In this document: positions 51,216-62,920 of the stretch, one piece after another | Layout of the letters: every line of letters starts with the position of its first letter | Numbering within the stretch: position 1 is the stretch's first letter | Origin: Temnopleurus reevesii | Lineage: Eukaryota; Echinodermata; Echinoidea; Temnopleuroida; Temnopleuridae | Assembly: GCA_036244855.1 (NCBI GenBank) | Contig: BQKZ01000056.1 | Span: 170,001-234,000 of the forward strand | DNA: 64,000 nucleotides | Reading direction: 5' to 3' | The notes under the pieces: generated by a model | Database searches by the model: none | What the model was told of the DNA's origin: nothing | Seen by the model: the letters and a program-made list of their open reading frames with translations, nothing else | Program-made: the position numbers and the translations under genes

Positions 51216-53005
51216 TCGTCCAGTTGCGTTTTCCCGCCCGCTCGAATCATGCGTTTGTAAAATGTAGGGCGTTGGAGACTGGCAGGAGAAAAATAACCAG
51301 CGGATGAAAAGATCAACCGGTACTATACGTTTTCAAAATGTCTTATTCAATTGCAGTAGTTAAACCGCCAACAATGTATATTACTTGGCATCAATTAGAA
51401 AATAAGTATTAAACATCAGTTGACCTGCAAATATATATATATATATATTTTAAGTATCTTAAATCACATTTCAAGTGAAAAATAAAGATTATAAGCCAAA
51501 CAAATGCCAAGGAACAGACATTATATGTCTGTCAACAAGTTCACTGTGATTTTAGTGCGAATGAAAAGTAAAAATGAAAAAAAAAAAGGTCTAGTCATTT
51601 TCAAAGGGTCGGTCGAGATGACTATCAAATAAGATTTAACAAACACACAATTATAGTGTTATAATTCTTCAACACTACTCAGAGGAATCATTTTGAAATG
51701 AGTTTTAAAAAAAAACACTCAAACAAATAAAAATCGAACATTTTATGATCATGCTCTCAAACCGGATTCGAACCGCTCTCCAAGCGATTATCTACCGGAT
51801 ATTACACTATTCACGCTTACGTCACAATAGCAACCAGCTTATCTTCTAATCACATTGGTTCTCTATTGATCATGGAAAGGATGCTTTCTTGGGAAATTAC
51901 TAATATCTTGAATACCCAAAATATTGAATATAAATCCAAATGTCCTTCATGAGTGTTCACAGGTTCAAGGATTAATCCTAAATACCATTGGGAAATGCCA
52001 CAATTTAGCAATTTTGGAAAGGCTTGTTGATTCGTAAATGTTCATAATTTAATGAGAAACGCATTTAAATCTAATTACATCATATATCAGGCTCTTTCAT
52101 GTTTTCATCTCTTAAACTAAATTCACGTCAAGATCGTTATTTAAAGGGTTTATAAATTCTATTGTATTCCGATGCTGTACTTTTTTAAAATCATTTTTCA
52201 CAGTTTAATTCATGTAATGTTCGAACTTTTTTTTTAAAATTTCTGGTGAATAAAACTGACTTGAACATAAGGTACTTTCAAAAGAATATATATACGTCAT
52301 TGCACGTGAGCTTATAAAACGCTTTGTCAATGTTACCTTAAAAGGCAAGACACTTCAACGAAAACACACATTTTTCCAGTTACCCGTGTTTCATTTGACT
52401 ATTATTACGTCGAAATACAAGTTTTTCACTGGACTAAAGGGGTCTATATACACCAAGAAAAATGTACAATATTGCCCATGTAAGGCTGATAAGTAACACC
52501 ATGAGTACCTACCAGTAAGGTGCAGCATTTTGTAAGGTTCGTATATCCACGCCATGAAGGATCACTTCATTCCAAGTTAGACCAACATGTACATGGTATG
52601 GTATGGTACTTTTTTTCCCAATCAGTAAAAAGACATATAAAAATATACATAATACGAAATAAGAATACATTTGATCAATTTACATGTGAACAAAAATAAC
52701 TTGCAATTAATAAGATTGGCTGGATTGACCTTTTAGAAGAATTAAAATACATCATGTACATTATGACATTTGATCTGCCGTTATCCATGAACAAATAATT
52801 TGACATGTTCTCACGGCGAAATTGATTTTTACCGTTTATCTTATGTTTGATGTCTTATAAATCCGCGCATCGATCGATCGCAGCAAACAGCCCAGTCGTT
52901 TGATAATTTCGTTTGATAGTTTGATAATTTCACATTCATATTTTGATAATTTTCTCTAACTAATGTTTGTAGTATTAATTTTGTCTGTACTATATTCAAT
53001 TGTGG

Positions 53006-53212
53006 AGGCGCCGTAGTGTAGTGGTTCTGACTCTCGCCTTTTAACCAGAGGGTCGTAGGTTAGAATCCCACCTATGGCGTCAATTTCCTTCAGCAAGAAA
53101 TTCATCCACATTGTGCTGCACTCTACCCAGGTGAGGTAAATGGGGACGGCAAGAAGTAATTCCTTGTAATGCGGAGCGCCGTAATTGTTGCCAGCTAGAC
53201 CCGGGTAATAGT
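53006..53212 (+). mobile_element. tRNA-derived SINE, family A
   Basis: Head AGGCGCCGTAGTGTAGTGGT, B box GGTTAGAATCCC, body with agcaagaaattcatccacat; the 3' tail is missing. Confidence 0.85.
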
Positions 53213-53359
53213 TAGTCCACTGCCTGGGACTGTTTACGTGATATCTGATCACCACTGAAACGCCCCCAATAGTCAAGACGGTGACATTCGCTCACTTTCC
53301 GACCCTCGGGCCGTGAATCTGAGGGGATAGCCGTCCGTGGGGTTGAGTGCATGAATAGG

Positions 53360-53796
53360 CAGTCAGGGAAACTCTCGCTTTATCGAGATCTCGTTTTTTC
53401 GAGATAATACGCAGTTCAGCGATAGAGGTCGGAGCGCTACGAAATCGTGCGGGTCAGATCGCCTGTGTAAAGTGAATGGCAATTTGTTTTTCCGTCTTAC
53501 ATACCCATTATTAAAAAATCATTAACAAAAAACCTCAAGGTGGCGAATTTTGGTACGCTAGTATGTTGAAGAGAAATAAATTTCCCATCTTATATGTTAG
53601 TAAGAAAATTCGCCACCTTGAGGTTTTTTGTTAATGATTTTTTAATGATGGGTATGTAAGACGGAAAAACAAATTGCCATTCACTTTACACAGGCGATCT
53701 GACCCGCACGATTTCGTAGCGCTCCGACCTCCATCGCTGAACTGCGTATTATCTCGAAAAAACGAGATCTCGATAAAGCGAGAGTTTCCCTGACTG
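53360..53796. mobile_element. 437-bp foldback element with 192-bp near-perfect arms and 5-bp target duplication
   Basis: The left arm (53360-53551) and right arm (53605-53796) are almost exact reverse complements, separated by about 53 bases. Ends are CAGTCAGGGAAACTCTCGC. Both sides are flanked by ATAGG (53355-53359 and 53797-53801). Such low divergence suggests a recent insertion or gene conversion between arms. No transposase; the superfamily is not clear. Confidence 0.88.
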
Positions 53797-53892
53797 ATAG
53801 GAGGAGTGCAAGAGAGGGAGAGGGGAAAGATAAAAAACGGCCAGAGTCTGGACTAGGTAATAGTGAGTGTAAAGCTTTCTGCGCCATGAGCA

Positions 53893-53945
53893 CCGATAAG
53901 GTGGACCTGTGCGCTATACAAGTAGCCACCATTATTATTATTATT
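53893..53945 (+). repeat. SINE-type tail with (ATT)n
   Basis: gtggacctgtgcgctataca then caagtagccacc and (ATT)n; the same tail occurs at 31150-31195. Confidence 0.7.
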
Positions 53946-54899
53946 AAATTAGACAATGAATACGTTACTCCTATACTATACGGTAGAGCGTTCGGCCTGA
54001 AATGAAGTGATCCCTCATCGCGTGGGTTTGATCAACTCCACACATGCCTTTTGTCATGTTTATTACAAAAGCTGGGCAAAAAAAGCACTGGGCAAAAAGG
54101 CATCAAAACAAAGGCACAAACCCCCTCTACAGTCTAAGGACCGGATCTGACACCATATTTCTTAGAATAGTTGCAGCATCAATTAGATGACCATGTACTA
54201 TAAGCACCGATAACAAAGACGTGGAATTCTTTCGTATACGATCACGATTTTCCGTCAATTCATCCTCGAACTTGTCAGGGTAACAATACGTGACGTCATA
54301 AACGCATGGGCGCACTCCATTATTCTGATGCATTTAAAGGGTTAAAAGTGTCGAAACGGATGCCAATCTTTTCATCCTTTGCACGCTTCGCTAATCATGG
54401 CATGGCTTGTAAGTTTGAGGAATTCAAATAGTTAATTTAGAATAAAGTTTTTCGGCCATTAACGATAATTAATACCCTACGTGTTTGAGCTTCATTTCTT
54501 GCGTTTAAGCAGTACATTTTGTTGGAAATATTTTCATTGGAGCTGCTGTATTTGATAAATAAAGTCTGGACTGTATTTATTTTGATATTCGTGTTAATCT
54601 TCTTTCACCCATTACTGACAACTTGTAAACAGCGACTTGGAGTAATACTTCACTGTGAGGCTATTTTCGCCGTGTTGATTATTTTCTGACTAAACTGCTG
54701 TTTTTGATGACCATAATGGTGACAAAGATTGCCCACAAAAGAATTGAAAGCAAAACTTTGGGCCAAAATGTCATCGGATGCAATTCTAATCTCGACCGGA
54801 AAACTATCGCGCGGATTTTCACCTTCTAAATAACCTGGGAACCGTTTCCCCGTCTCTGATCCGTGCAAATCGTCATTGGCGTTAGACCTAAACATCATT

Positions 54900-55868
54900 T
54901 GGGAAACAAATATAAGCTTTTGTATTGTATGAGGAATTTCTATGATTATCATTGGATTTGGATGATTTGGTATGGATGATAGTTCTTTAGATTGGATCCT
55001 CAACATTTGGAGTTATTTCTTTTGGTACCTCCATTGCCTTTGGTTGTGAAAGCTTTATGCGATAGAAGGAAAAATTAGATGCTCGTCTAGATAAAGTAAA
55101 AAATTGTGGTGAGTATTTGCTCCAGAATGTATTTCAAAGTTCAATATATATATTTGCTGTTAATGCTCGTAAAGTTTATATCTTTGATTTTGTGAGAAGT
55201 GTCTATGACTGATAATTAGTCCAAAAGGATAAACAGCATGCGACTTTTGAACTTGTGTCCAATATTTTAACAATCTTTTTGAAACAGCAACACAAATGTT
55301 TGTATTATTTTTTACTACGCTCTGTTCAATTAAAAAATTCAAAATCGGATTGTCTATTTTTGTTCCATGGCCTTTAGGTGAAACAGTATTTCAATCATTA
55401 ATTATCTTACTGAAATGAACATATGAATGAAGATAAGTTGATAAGTAGGAACAGCAAATTTTGAGAGCTTTTTGAGTATTTCTGTTTTTGTTTTTTTGTC
55501 CGAGCAGTTAAGTAACAATGTTTCCAGGTTTCACTAATAAAATTACGTCATCACTTTATCAAAATGAGAATTCCTAGAATTTCATACATGAAAGTCGACA
55601 AACTATAAAAGGGTACATATCGACTTTGTGCAATAGTTTATATTATGTATGGTTCGTGTATGCTTCAAGTATTTTAGGGAGTTTTCGCTTTATTATGTTT
55701 TTGTTGTCCCTTTCCTTTAAAGGGCTATGGATCGGCTATCTTACAGTGGTCACCAACTGTTTCTGTTCCAGTATTCAGTGAAACGGCACCGAATTAAATC
55801 AAGCACAATTGTTGTTATCATGGTTATTCTCTGTATAATGGCAAATCTACAATGCTCGGCTTCGCAAG
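54900..55868 (+). CDS. Paralogous 5' end of the SRCR-type gene: leader and signal-peptide exon
   Basis: The coding part is 55727-55868 (142 bases, phase 1 end, donor gtatgt), starting MDRLSYSGHQ and containing the hydrophobic STIVVIMVILCIMANL, ending SASQ. It parallels the exon at 58126. A possible noncoding leader exon ends at 55108 (aaattgtg then gtgagt), also matched downstream. No SRCR exon follows before the second copy, so it may be an alternative first exon, a broken paralogue or the other haplotype. The two proteins differ at roughly one third of positions, which favours an old duplication over alleles. Confidence 0.6.
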
Positions 55869-55964
55869 GTATGTCTAATACCTTTGGTTATGTAACAACA
55901 AATCACCGTATGACCTAACCTATTTATCTGACTGAAAATCCGACACTAAAATAGACAACCGCTA

Positions 55965-56186
55965 AAGGCCGACTCCCACCTTTGCGATATGTAGCCTGCG
56001 TCGGCCCACAAAGACGCATGTCATACAAAGCAAACGGGGGACTGAAGTTCGACGTGCGCTCCTTGCGCAAGCCTAACGCCAGTCCACCGTCTGACCAGCG
56101 TACACTGTGCGATCGGGCAGCGTTTTTAATTTTCTAAAACGCTGGGCCGACGCAGGCTAAAAGCGCAAATGTGTGAGTACGCCTAT
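55965..56186. mobile_element. Palindromic DNA element, GCCTGCGTCGG family (complete)
   Basis: Left end AGGCCGACTCCCACCTTTGC to AGCCTGCGTCGGCCCA; right end mirrors it (TGGGCCGACGCAGGCTAAAA then gcgcaaatgtgtgagtacgcc). Ends are about 43 bases. The best of three copies. Confidence 0.78.
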
Positions 56187-56737
56187 AAGGGGAACCTTCC
56201 CCTTTTGAATAATTGTGATCTTTATGAAGAAAGATCAGATGAACAAACGAGAACAATTTGTTTCCAATATGACAGTCGGTTCAAAACTTTCAAGTTTCAA
56301 ATTTTCAATGATGTCCTCTGGTGGGGATTCTTGAGTTGATTATTTTGGATTAATTTCCAACATTATGCTAGTTGACAGTTCTACTGTTAAATTGCTACAT
56401 GAAATAAGAATGGATTTAAAAAAAATATGTTTTGGAATACTGATTTAATACTTTTTAAAAAATACTACCAGAATTGATAACTGCAAGCTGTACTTAATTG
56501 TAATAAAGATAAAAAAATATAATATATTGCATGAAAGGGAAGCTGTCCTGTTGTTTATGATGAGTATAGATAAATGTTTAAAGGTTCTCTTTAGTGTAGT
56601 CCCACACAATTTTCAGCATTTTGTTTGTAATTCCCCCAAAACAACAAATACGATTAAATAAATAAAAAATATGATGTAATAACGTGGTTAAGGCTAACAT
56701 TTTGCCTTGAACCAGCTTGCATCTGCCCGTGCCTTTT

Positions 56738-56820
56738 GCCCCGGTCACATATGGCTCTTTGTTCGCAGGCAGCTAACTCTGAATCGTGTTGCTTCAAGGG
56801 GGTCATATGTGACCGGGGCC
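56738..56820. mobile_element. Short palindromic MITE, GGTCACATA family
   Basis: GCCCCGGTCACATATGGCTC mirrored by GGTCATATGTGACCGGGGCC; an internally shortened copy of 83 bases. Confidence 0.78.
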
Positions 56821-56904
56821 TTAAGAAGATCATTGACAAATCGGGGGTAAAGGATAAGTTTGGGCACTATTATGTCACAGTCTTGTATCGTTTTCGTGTA
56901 ATCT

Positions 56905-57342
56905 AAATTTATTTATTTATTTATTTGAACATATTTACAGAGGATAAAAACATGATCAGCGTACAATTGTTTACATCATGGTCCTCCTGGGACACAACAC
57001 ATTATATACACAGTAACAAAACAACAACATAAGAAGACTAGTAAAAGTAGAGTATAAATTAAGCAAAGTTTAAAATAGGAAGGATGGAATAAATTATGGC
57101 AAGTGTTCAAATATGATGAGATCAATATAAATATATAAAATTCGAGGCGAAAGAACAGCGAATCATAAATTCACGTTTATAAGAGTAACATTAACAGAGT
57201 GGTTTAACAACGGCGAAAAAAATATTTTTGTACGATTCCTTAAATGCTTTTAATGAGGTTTTATTATGAAGTGAAGGGGGTAATGTATTCCAGATGTGAA
57301 TTGCAGCGTATTTGAAGCTTTGTCTATAAATTTCAATGTTAG
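56905..57342 (-). mobile_element. 3' end of a CR1/L2-like LINE
   Basis: On the minus strand the final codons (57342 down to 57191) read RQSFKYAAIHIWNTLPPSLH and then SLKAFKESYKNIFF, the usual C-terminal tail of CR1/L2-type reverse transcriptases, with a stop at 57191-57193. A 3' UTR and an (AAAT)n end follow. It is cut by the n at 57343. Confidence 0.75.
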
Positions 57343-57343
57343 N
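57343..57343. other. Assembly join (single n)
   Basis: Sequence after the n (aatataagcttttgtattgt) restarts the sequence at 54909, so the two first-exon regions meet at an unmerged join. Confidence 0.7.
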
Positions 57344-58125
57344 AATATAAGCTTTTGTATTGTATGAGGAATTTCTATGATTATCATTGGATTTTGATGA
57401 TTTGATATTGATGATAGTTCTTTAGATTCTCAATATTTGGAGTTGCATTATTGCTTATGGTACCCCCCTTGTGTTTGGTTGTGCCAAGTTCACGGTACAG
57501 AAAGAACAGAGACCCCGCGTCTAGACAAAGTGGAAAATTGTGGTGAGTCTAATTTGCTCCAGAATATCTTTCGAAGTGTAAGATTATGTTCACATTATTG
57601 CATTTGTAAGAAGTTTCCAGTTTGCTATGTAATACAAAAATAGAAGCAGCATGTGACTTTGGAAATCGAGTCCAATATTTTAGCCATCTTTTTTTAAACA
57701 TGAACAAAAGCATGCAGTATAAGTTTTTATATCCTCTGTTCAATTACAAATTTCAAAATTGTAATCGTTTATTTTTGTTGTATGGCCTCCAAGTGAAACA
57801 GTATTTTAATCACTAATTTCCAGGCCAATTTTCCTACTGAAATAAACACATCAATGAAAATGAGTTGATAAATAAGAACAGCATCTTTTTAGGACAATTT
57901 TAGTATCCCTGGTTTTTGTCTGAGCAGTGTAAAACACAATCTTTCAAGGTTACATCATCATTTTATCGAAATGGGAGGGCATTCATACATCAAAGTCGAC
58001 AAACTATAGGTAAATCTCGACTTGTTTGCGCCACAGGAATTATTCTGTATATAGTCTGTGTATGCTTCAAGTATTTTTAAAGTTAAAGGATGTGTGTTTT
58101 ATTGTTTTTGTTCCTTCCAAAGGTG

Positions 58126-58258
58126 ATGGATCGGTTATCTTACAGTGATCATCAACCGTGTGCGCTCCAGTATTCAGTGAAACGGTGCCGAATTAAATCA
58201 AGCACAATTGTTGCTATTCTTTTCATAATGACAAACCTACACTTCTCTGCTTCGCAAG
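58126..58258 (+). CDS. SRCR-WSC gene exon 1 (signal peptide)
   Basis: Starts MDRLSYSDHQPCALQ, hydrophobic IVAILFIMTNLHF, ends SASQ with one base over; donor gtatgt. The join to exon 2 yields SASQ-G-TSRIRLVNG, typical of a signal peptide leading into SRCR. A noncoding leader exon may end at 57542 (donor gtgagt). Confidence 0.75.
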
Positions 58259-61200
58259 GTATGTATAATACCTTTAGTTATGTAATAGCGAATCATCGTA
58301 TGACCTAACCTTTTTATCTGACTGCAAATCCGATACTAAAATAGACAACAACTGCTAGATGACAAAATGTAACAGTCAGTTCTTGACGAACTACGCCATT
58401 CATTTTGTACATGAAATTAAGATAAGAAAACGTGTATCAAATGTTACATTTCGGAATATGTTATTATTTTTAATTCATGAATAGTTGATAATCCGCAATC
58501 AACATACGTGCGCTATATAACTTGCATATATTATTATTATTATTAACATGATCAATCGAAACCAAACATTTTCGCAAAGTTGCCTACCTCACGAAAAAAA
58601 TTACAATCAATATCAGAAATCATGGTATAATCACGACTTTGAGAATTCAAATCTTTTCAGATTTTTTTTTCAATGGATGATGAAATTTTGTTCAATTTTC
58701 GTTTTACTGTCTGTTCACCTGATTTTTATTAGGGGTCAGCCTTCTTAACAAGCCTCGCTTTTATGCTGGCCTTTATTTTACCATGTCTTTTGCATTATTA
58801 CAATTACTATTTATGACTTTGTATATGTATGAATCTCCGAACAAACTAACAAAAATTAATAGAATGATTTGATTTGATCCATCGATCGACTGACAGCAGA
58901 ATATTCCAGGGATCACTTACCAATAAGTCTCATAAAAGAAATTATTTTGTTGTGCACGTATCTGCTACCCCTTGTTCACACATTTTTTTGTTTACAACTC
59001 ATTTTGTTCAAAATCAACTGCAAATCAATTGCAACTTTGCCAATTGTTACGCACATTTTCATTGGCGCACGGTATGCGCATTTAACAAGACGCGCAAGAA
59101 ACAAAAAAAAAGCATATTACATTTGAGTATATTAGTTAACCGATCTATTTACCCCCTCAACTTGCTGAAGTAATCTATCCCATAATTATTCTACCCGCAC
59201 AGGGACGTCGCGTATCCGCCTGGTCAACGGCGCAGCACCGAACGAAGGCCGTGTTGAGATGGACCTCGATGACGGTCGTGGTTGGGGAACCGTGTGTGAT
59301 ATCGGCTGGGATTATAGCGATGCGGCCGTGGTGTGTAAACAGATTGGTTACCCTGCTGCAACCTACTCTACTCAGGGAGCTCGATACGGCGGCAATCCGG
59401 CCCTCCCCGTACTGCTGGAGAATGTGGCATGCAAACCATGTAAGTAGAAGGTTGACACTATCTGGGACCAATGGCGCAAAATTAATTTTATGATAATAAT
59501 AACAATAGATGCAATGTACCTGGAGCACGTATCCACTCTGCTAGCGCTTTACATTATTACTACCCTGGCTTTAGCCCGGCGGCCATCACCGTACTTATCA
59601 TTTCAAGGAATTCCTGCCGGGTACCCATTCACCTCACCAGTGCGATATCGGGTGGGATTATAGCGATGCAGCCGTGGTTTGTAAACAGATTGGCTACTCT
59701 GCTGCAACCTACTCTACGACAGGGGCTCGGTACGGCGGCAATCCGGCCCTCCCCGGACTGCTGGAGAATGTGGCATGCAAACCATGTAAGTAGAAGGTTG
59801 GCACTCTCTGGGACCAATGGCGCAAAATTAATTTTATAATAATAATAACAATAGATGTAATTTATCTGGAGCACGTATCCACTCTGCTGGCGCTTTACAT
59901 TGTTACTACCCTGGTTTTAGCCCGGCGGCCATCAGCGCAATTATCATTTCAAGGAATTCCTGCCGGGTACCCATTCACCTCAGTGCGATATCGGGTGGGA
60001 TTATAGCGATGCAGCCGTGGTGTGTACACAGATTGGTTACCCTGCTGCAACCTACTCTACCAACAGTGACCAAGAGGGCTCGATACGGGGGCAATCCGGC
60101 ACTCCCCGTACTGCTGGAGATGGAGAATGTGGCGTGCAAACCAAGTAAAATTATGAACACTGTGACCAATTTCGTGAAAATGTCTTAACCGTGTTAACAG
60201 TTTAATTTATATATTTATTTATCTATCTATCTATTTATTTATTTATTTATTTATTTATCATTTATTTATTTATCATTTATTTATTCATCAGTTATTTACT
60301 GATCAATATTTTAGCAGGATGCCCTCACAAAGACTCCTGCATCATAAAAAAAAAGTACATGAATAGTTTATCAAGAACTTATCCGCGTGTCTATATCCCC
60401 AAAGTGTGAGTTACACATAAATGATGATAGTAACATACAACCATGAATAACACACCGGGTATATGTAAACAAATGAAAAGGGTCTATAACTGATAAAAGT
60501 TCTTTGAAAACGCCAAAGAACCTCTGACTTTTTTGTTTTGTTTTGTTTGTTTTTGTTTTCTTTGGGGGGGGGGGGGAATATAGCGCACATGTACCTTTCC
60601 TACGCCTATATTAGTGAAATTGTCGAATTTTGCCTGATTGAAAAAAAAAGTTATTCCTAAAACAATTGTAATAAAATAAAAAAATATCACATTTTCATAC
60701 ATCAAAATGTACACAGCTTAAAATTTTTTTTTCGACTGAAGCGTTTGTTTTATTTTGTATTTTATATTCATATTAACTGCCCTATATAAATTATCTAATT
60801 ATTATTTCTATCCATTGCTTTTGTAACCAGTCCACATCTCAATTGAAGACTGTCCAGCGGCCGAAGCTTCAGCCGCCTGCGACCATACCAATGACGGAGG
60901 GGTCAAGNTGTAAACAGATTGGTTACCCTGCTGCAACCTACTCTACTCAGGGGGCTCGATACGGCGGCAATCCGGCCCTCCCCGTACTGCTGGAGAATGT
61001 GGCATGCAAACCATGTAAGTAGAAGGTTGACACTCTCTGGGACCAATGGCGCAAAATTAATGTTATAATAATAATAACAATAGATGCAATTTATCTGGAG
61101 GACGTATCCACTCTGCTGGCGCTTTACATTATTACCCTGGTTTTAGCCCGGCGGCCATCAGCGCACTTATCATTTCAAGGAATTCCTGCCGGGTACCCAT

Positions 61201-62780
61201 TCACCTCATCAGTGTGATATCGGCTGGGATTATAGCGATGCAGCCGTGGTGCGTAAACAGATTGGCTACCCTGCTGCAACCTACTCTACCAACAGTGACC
61301 AAGGGGGCTCGATACGGGGGCAATCCGGCACTCACCGTTCTGCTGGAGATGGAGAATGTGGCGTGCAAACCAAGTAAAATTATGAACACTGTGACCAATT
61401 TCGTGAAAATGTCTTAACCGTGTTAACAGTTTAATTTATATATTTATTTATATATCTATTTATTTATTTATTTATTTATTCCTTTATCATTTATTTATTT
61501 ATCATTTATTTATTCATCAGTTATTTACTGATCAATATTTTAGCAGGCTGCCCTCACAAAGACTCTTGCACAATAAACAAAAGTACATGAACAGTTTATC
61601 AAGAACTTATCCGCGTGTCTATATCCCCAAAGTGTGAGTTACACATAAATGATGATAGTAACATACAACCATGAATAACACACCGGGTATATGTTAACAA
61701 ATGAAAAGGGTCTATAACTGATAAAAGTTCTTGGAAAACGCCAAAGAACCTCTGACTTTTTTTTGTTTTGTTTTGTTTGTTTTTGTTTTCTTTTGGAGGG
61801 AAATATAGCGCACCTCTACCTTTCCTACGAAATTGTCGAATTTTGCCTGATTGAAAAAAAAGTTATTCCTAAAACAATTGTAATAAAATAAAACATATCA
61901 CATTTTCGAATAAAGCGTTTGTTTTATTTTGTATTTTATATTCATATTAACTGCCCTATATAAAAATATCTAATTATTATTTCTATCCATTGCTTTTGTA
62001 ACCAGTCCACACCTCAATTGAAGACTGCCCAGCTGCAGAAGCTTCAGCCGCCTGCGACCATACCAATGACGGAGGGGTCAAATGCATGAGTGAGTATAAT
62101 ACTGTTACTGTCTGTGAAAATCAGTGGATGATCCACTATTTGGGAAATGAGGGCACCCGATTGTATGACAAAAACGTGGAAATTCAATACAGCGACTCAC
62201 TTTACAAATCTACTTGCAGAACAGTGTGACAAAAAAGCTTCGGTACTCGTTGATATTACGCGTATTCAGCGCACGAACTGATACCAGTCGAAAATCGTTT
62301 TCAAAAAGCCATTTTTAGGATATCTTGGTTTTTCGCCACCCTCGATAACACGATTAATATATTCATAGCTCATATGCCATAAGCTGTTGCAATTCGTTTT
62401 TTTTTTTTATTTTGCAAATACGACATCAGTAATCATGGTAATATTTCATTTCAATGCACAAATTTATATATTTTCGACTCTATGTTTTGATTTTTTTAAA
62501 TATCAAATAGTTCCTGGATTCCTTGGATGTTTCTCACTGCAATCTGGCGGGTCACGCGCTTGGACAATCACCGAGAACTCCAACGATGAATGCATCTCTC
62601 ACTGCAAGACTCGAGGCTACCGGTACGCCGGCATGTCCGGGACCATATGCCGCTGCGGCAGCACTTCACAGCGGTACTTCTATGCTCAGCTCCCAGACTA
62701 CTTCTGCAACGCCAACTGCGTAGGAGACCCGACACAGCTCTGCGGACATCCTGTCAATGGCTACTATTCTGGCTTTGATA
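58126..62780 (+). CDS. Secreted or membrane SRCR-WSC domain protein, N-terminal part (4 exons, continues right)
   Basis: Exons 58126-58258, 59203-59439, 62006-62089 and 62511-62780 join in phase 1 throughout (133+237+84+270 bases). The product has an N-terminal hydrophobic segment after about 25 polar residues, a complete SRCR domain of about 104 residues with six cysteines (group A pattern: VCD, VVCKQ, VACKP, EDCP, ACDH, VKC), then a WSC domain of about 85 residues with eight cysteines. SRCR domains bind ligands on secreted or surface receptors and are greatly expanded in sea urchin immune cells; WSC domains occur in carbohydrate-linked surface proteins. A role in recognition of glycans or microbes is possible but inferred. 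No later exon or stop is seen before the window ends. Confidence 0.85.
59203..59439 (+). CDS. SRCR-WSC gene exon 2 (first three quarters of SRCR)
   Basis: 237 bases, phase 1 both sides, acceptor cccgcacag, donor gtaagt. Encodes RIRLVNGAAPNEGRVEM, GWGTVCDIGWDYSDAAVVCK and LPVLLENVACKP, textbook SRCR motifs. Confidence 0.95.
59491..59640 (-). repeat. Family A SINE fragment in the SRCR intron (first)
   Basis: Inverted 3' half of the SINE: taataataa, then gcacgtatccactctgctag and gggtacccattcacctcacc. The tRNA head is replaced by the partial SRCR exon. Confidence 0.8.
59641..59785 (+). pseudogene. Truncated SRCR exon copy joined to a SINE fragment (unit 2)
   Basis: Begins in the middle of the SRCR exon (CDIGWDYSDAAVVCKQIGY), directly after an inverted SINE fragment ending cacctcaccag, and ends with the same donor gtaagt. 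The frame is open, but joining it to exon 2 would shift phase and hit TAG, so inclusion is unlikely. Confidence 0.8.
59835..59983 (-). repeat. Family A SINE fragment in the SRCR intron (second)
   Basis: Near-identical to 59491-59640, again ending at gtacccattcacctca and running straight into an SRCR fragment. Confidence 0.8.
59984..60144 (+). pseudogene. Truncated SRCR exon copy joined to a SINE fragment (unit 3)
   Basis: Same structure as unit 2, but with an insertion after TYST (aacagtgaccaag) that shifts the frame, and a changed donor (CCAAGTAAAA). Confidence 0.8.
60203..60280. repeat. (TTTA)n microsatellite
   Basis: Interrupted ATTTATTT repeat; duplicated at 61437-61515 in the next contig. 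Confidence 0.85.
60831..60907 (+). CDS. SRCR exon 3, first copy, cut by an assembly join
   Basis: Same as 62006-62082 with few changes (HISIEDCPAAEASAACDHTN), ending at n 60908. Most likely the other haplotype or contig end of the same exon. Confidence 0.7.
60908..60908. other. Assembly join (single n) inside the SRCR gene
   Basis: Sequence after the n restarts at the tgtaaacagattggttaccc of 59334. The two sides are not colinear coding sequence. Confidence 0.85.
60909..61014 (+). CDS. SRCR exon 2, second partial copy (contig start)
   Basis: Repeats the last 106 bases of the exon at 59203-59439 almost exactly, with the same donor. Probably the same exon from another haplotype. Confidence 0.65.
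61062..61212 (-). repeat. Family A SINE fragment in the SRCR intron (contig 2 copy)
   Basis: Same inverted SINE part as 59835-59983, again abutting an SRCR fragment. Confidence 0.8.
61213..61373 (+). pseudogene. Truncated SRCR exon copy (contig 2, equals unit 3)
   Basis: Carries the same insertion (aacagtgaccaag) and altered donor as 59984-60144. Only one SINE-SRCR unit is present in this contig, against two in the first. Confidence 0.78.
62006..62089 (+). CDS. SRCR-WSC gene exon 3 (end of SRCR)
   Basis: 84 bases, acceptor ttgtaaccag, donor gtgagt, phase 1 both sides. Encodes HTSIEDCPAAEASAACDHTN and DGGVKCM, the last three SRCR cysteines. Confidence 0.92.
   Translation, partial: STPQLKTAQLQKLQPPATIPMTEGSNA
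62511..62780 (+). CDS. SRCR-WSC gene exon 4 (WSC domain)
   Basis: 270 bases, acceptor atcaaatag, donor gtaagt, phase 1. Encodes PGFLGCFSLQSGG, NDECISHCKTRGYRYAGMSG, TICRCGS, FCNANCVGDPTQLCGHPVNG and YYSGFD, the GCY/GCF start, CxxxC, CxCG and CGG-like end of WSC. Confidence 0.93.
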
Positions 62781-62920
62781 GTAAGTTCTAGAGGGCGCTT
62801 CATAGATCTATGCATGAATCTACAAATAAGGCTCCAGTCAGGTCGAATCCACGACTAAACACGACAAAACGCGACTATATATATGTTCAGATTTATGCAC
62901 GAATCTATGAAAGACGGATT

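Noticed and set aside
50864..51316. Ile-rich frames on both strands
   Set aside because: ATT/ATC microsatellite translation.
51745..51845. B-box-like GGTTCGAATCC on the minus strand
   Set aside because: The A box and cloverleaf are not convincing; it may be a degraded SINE.
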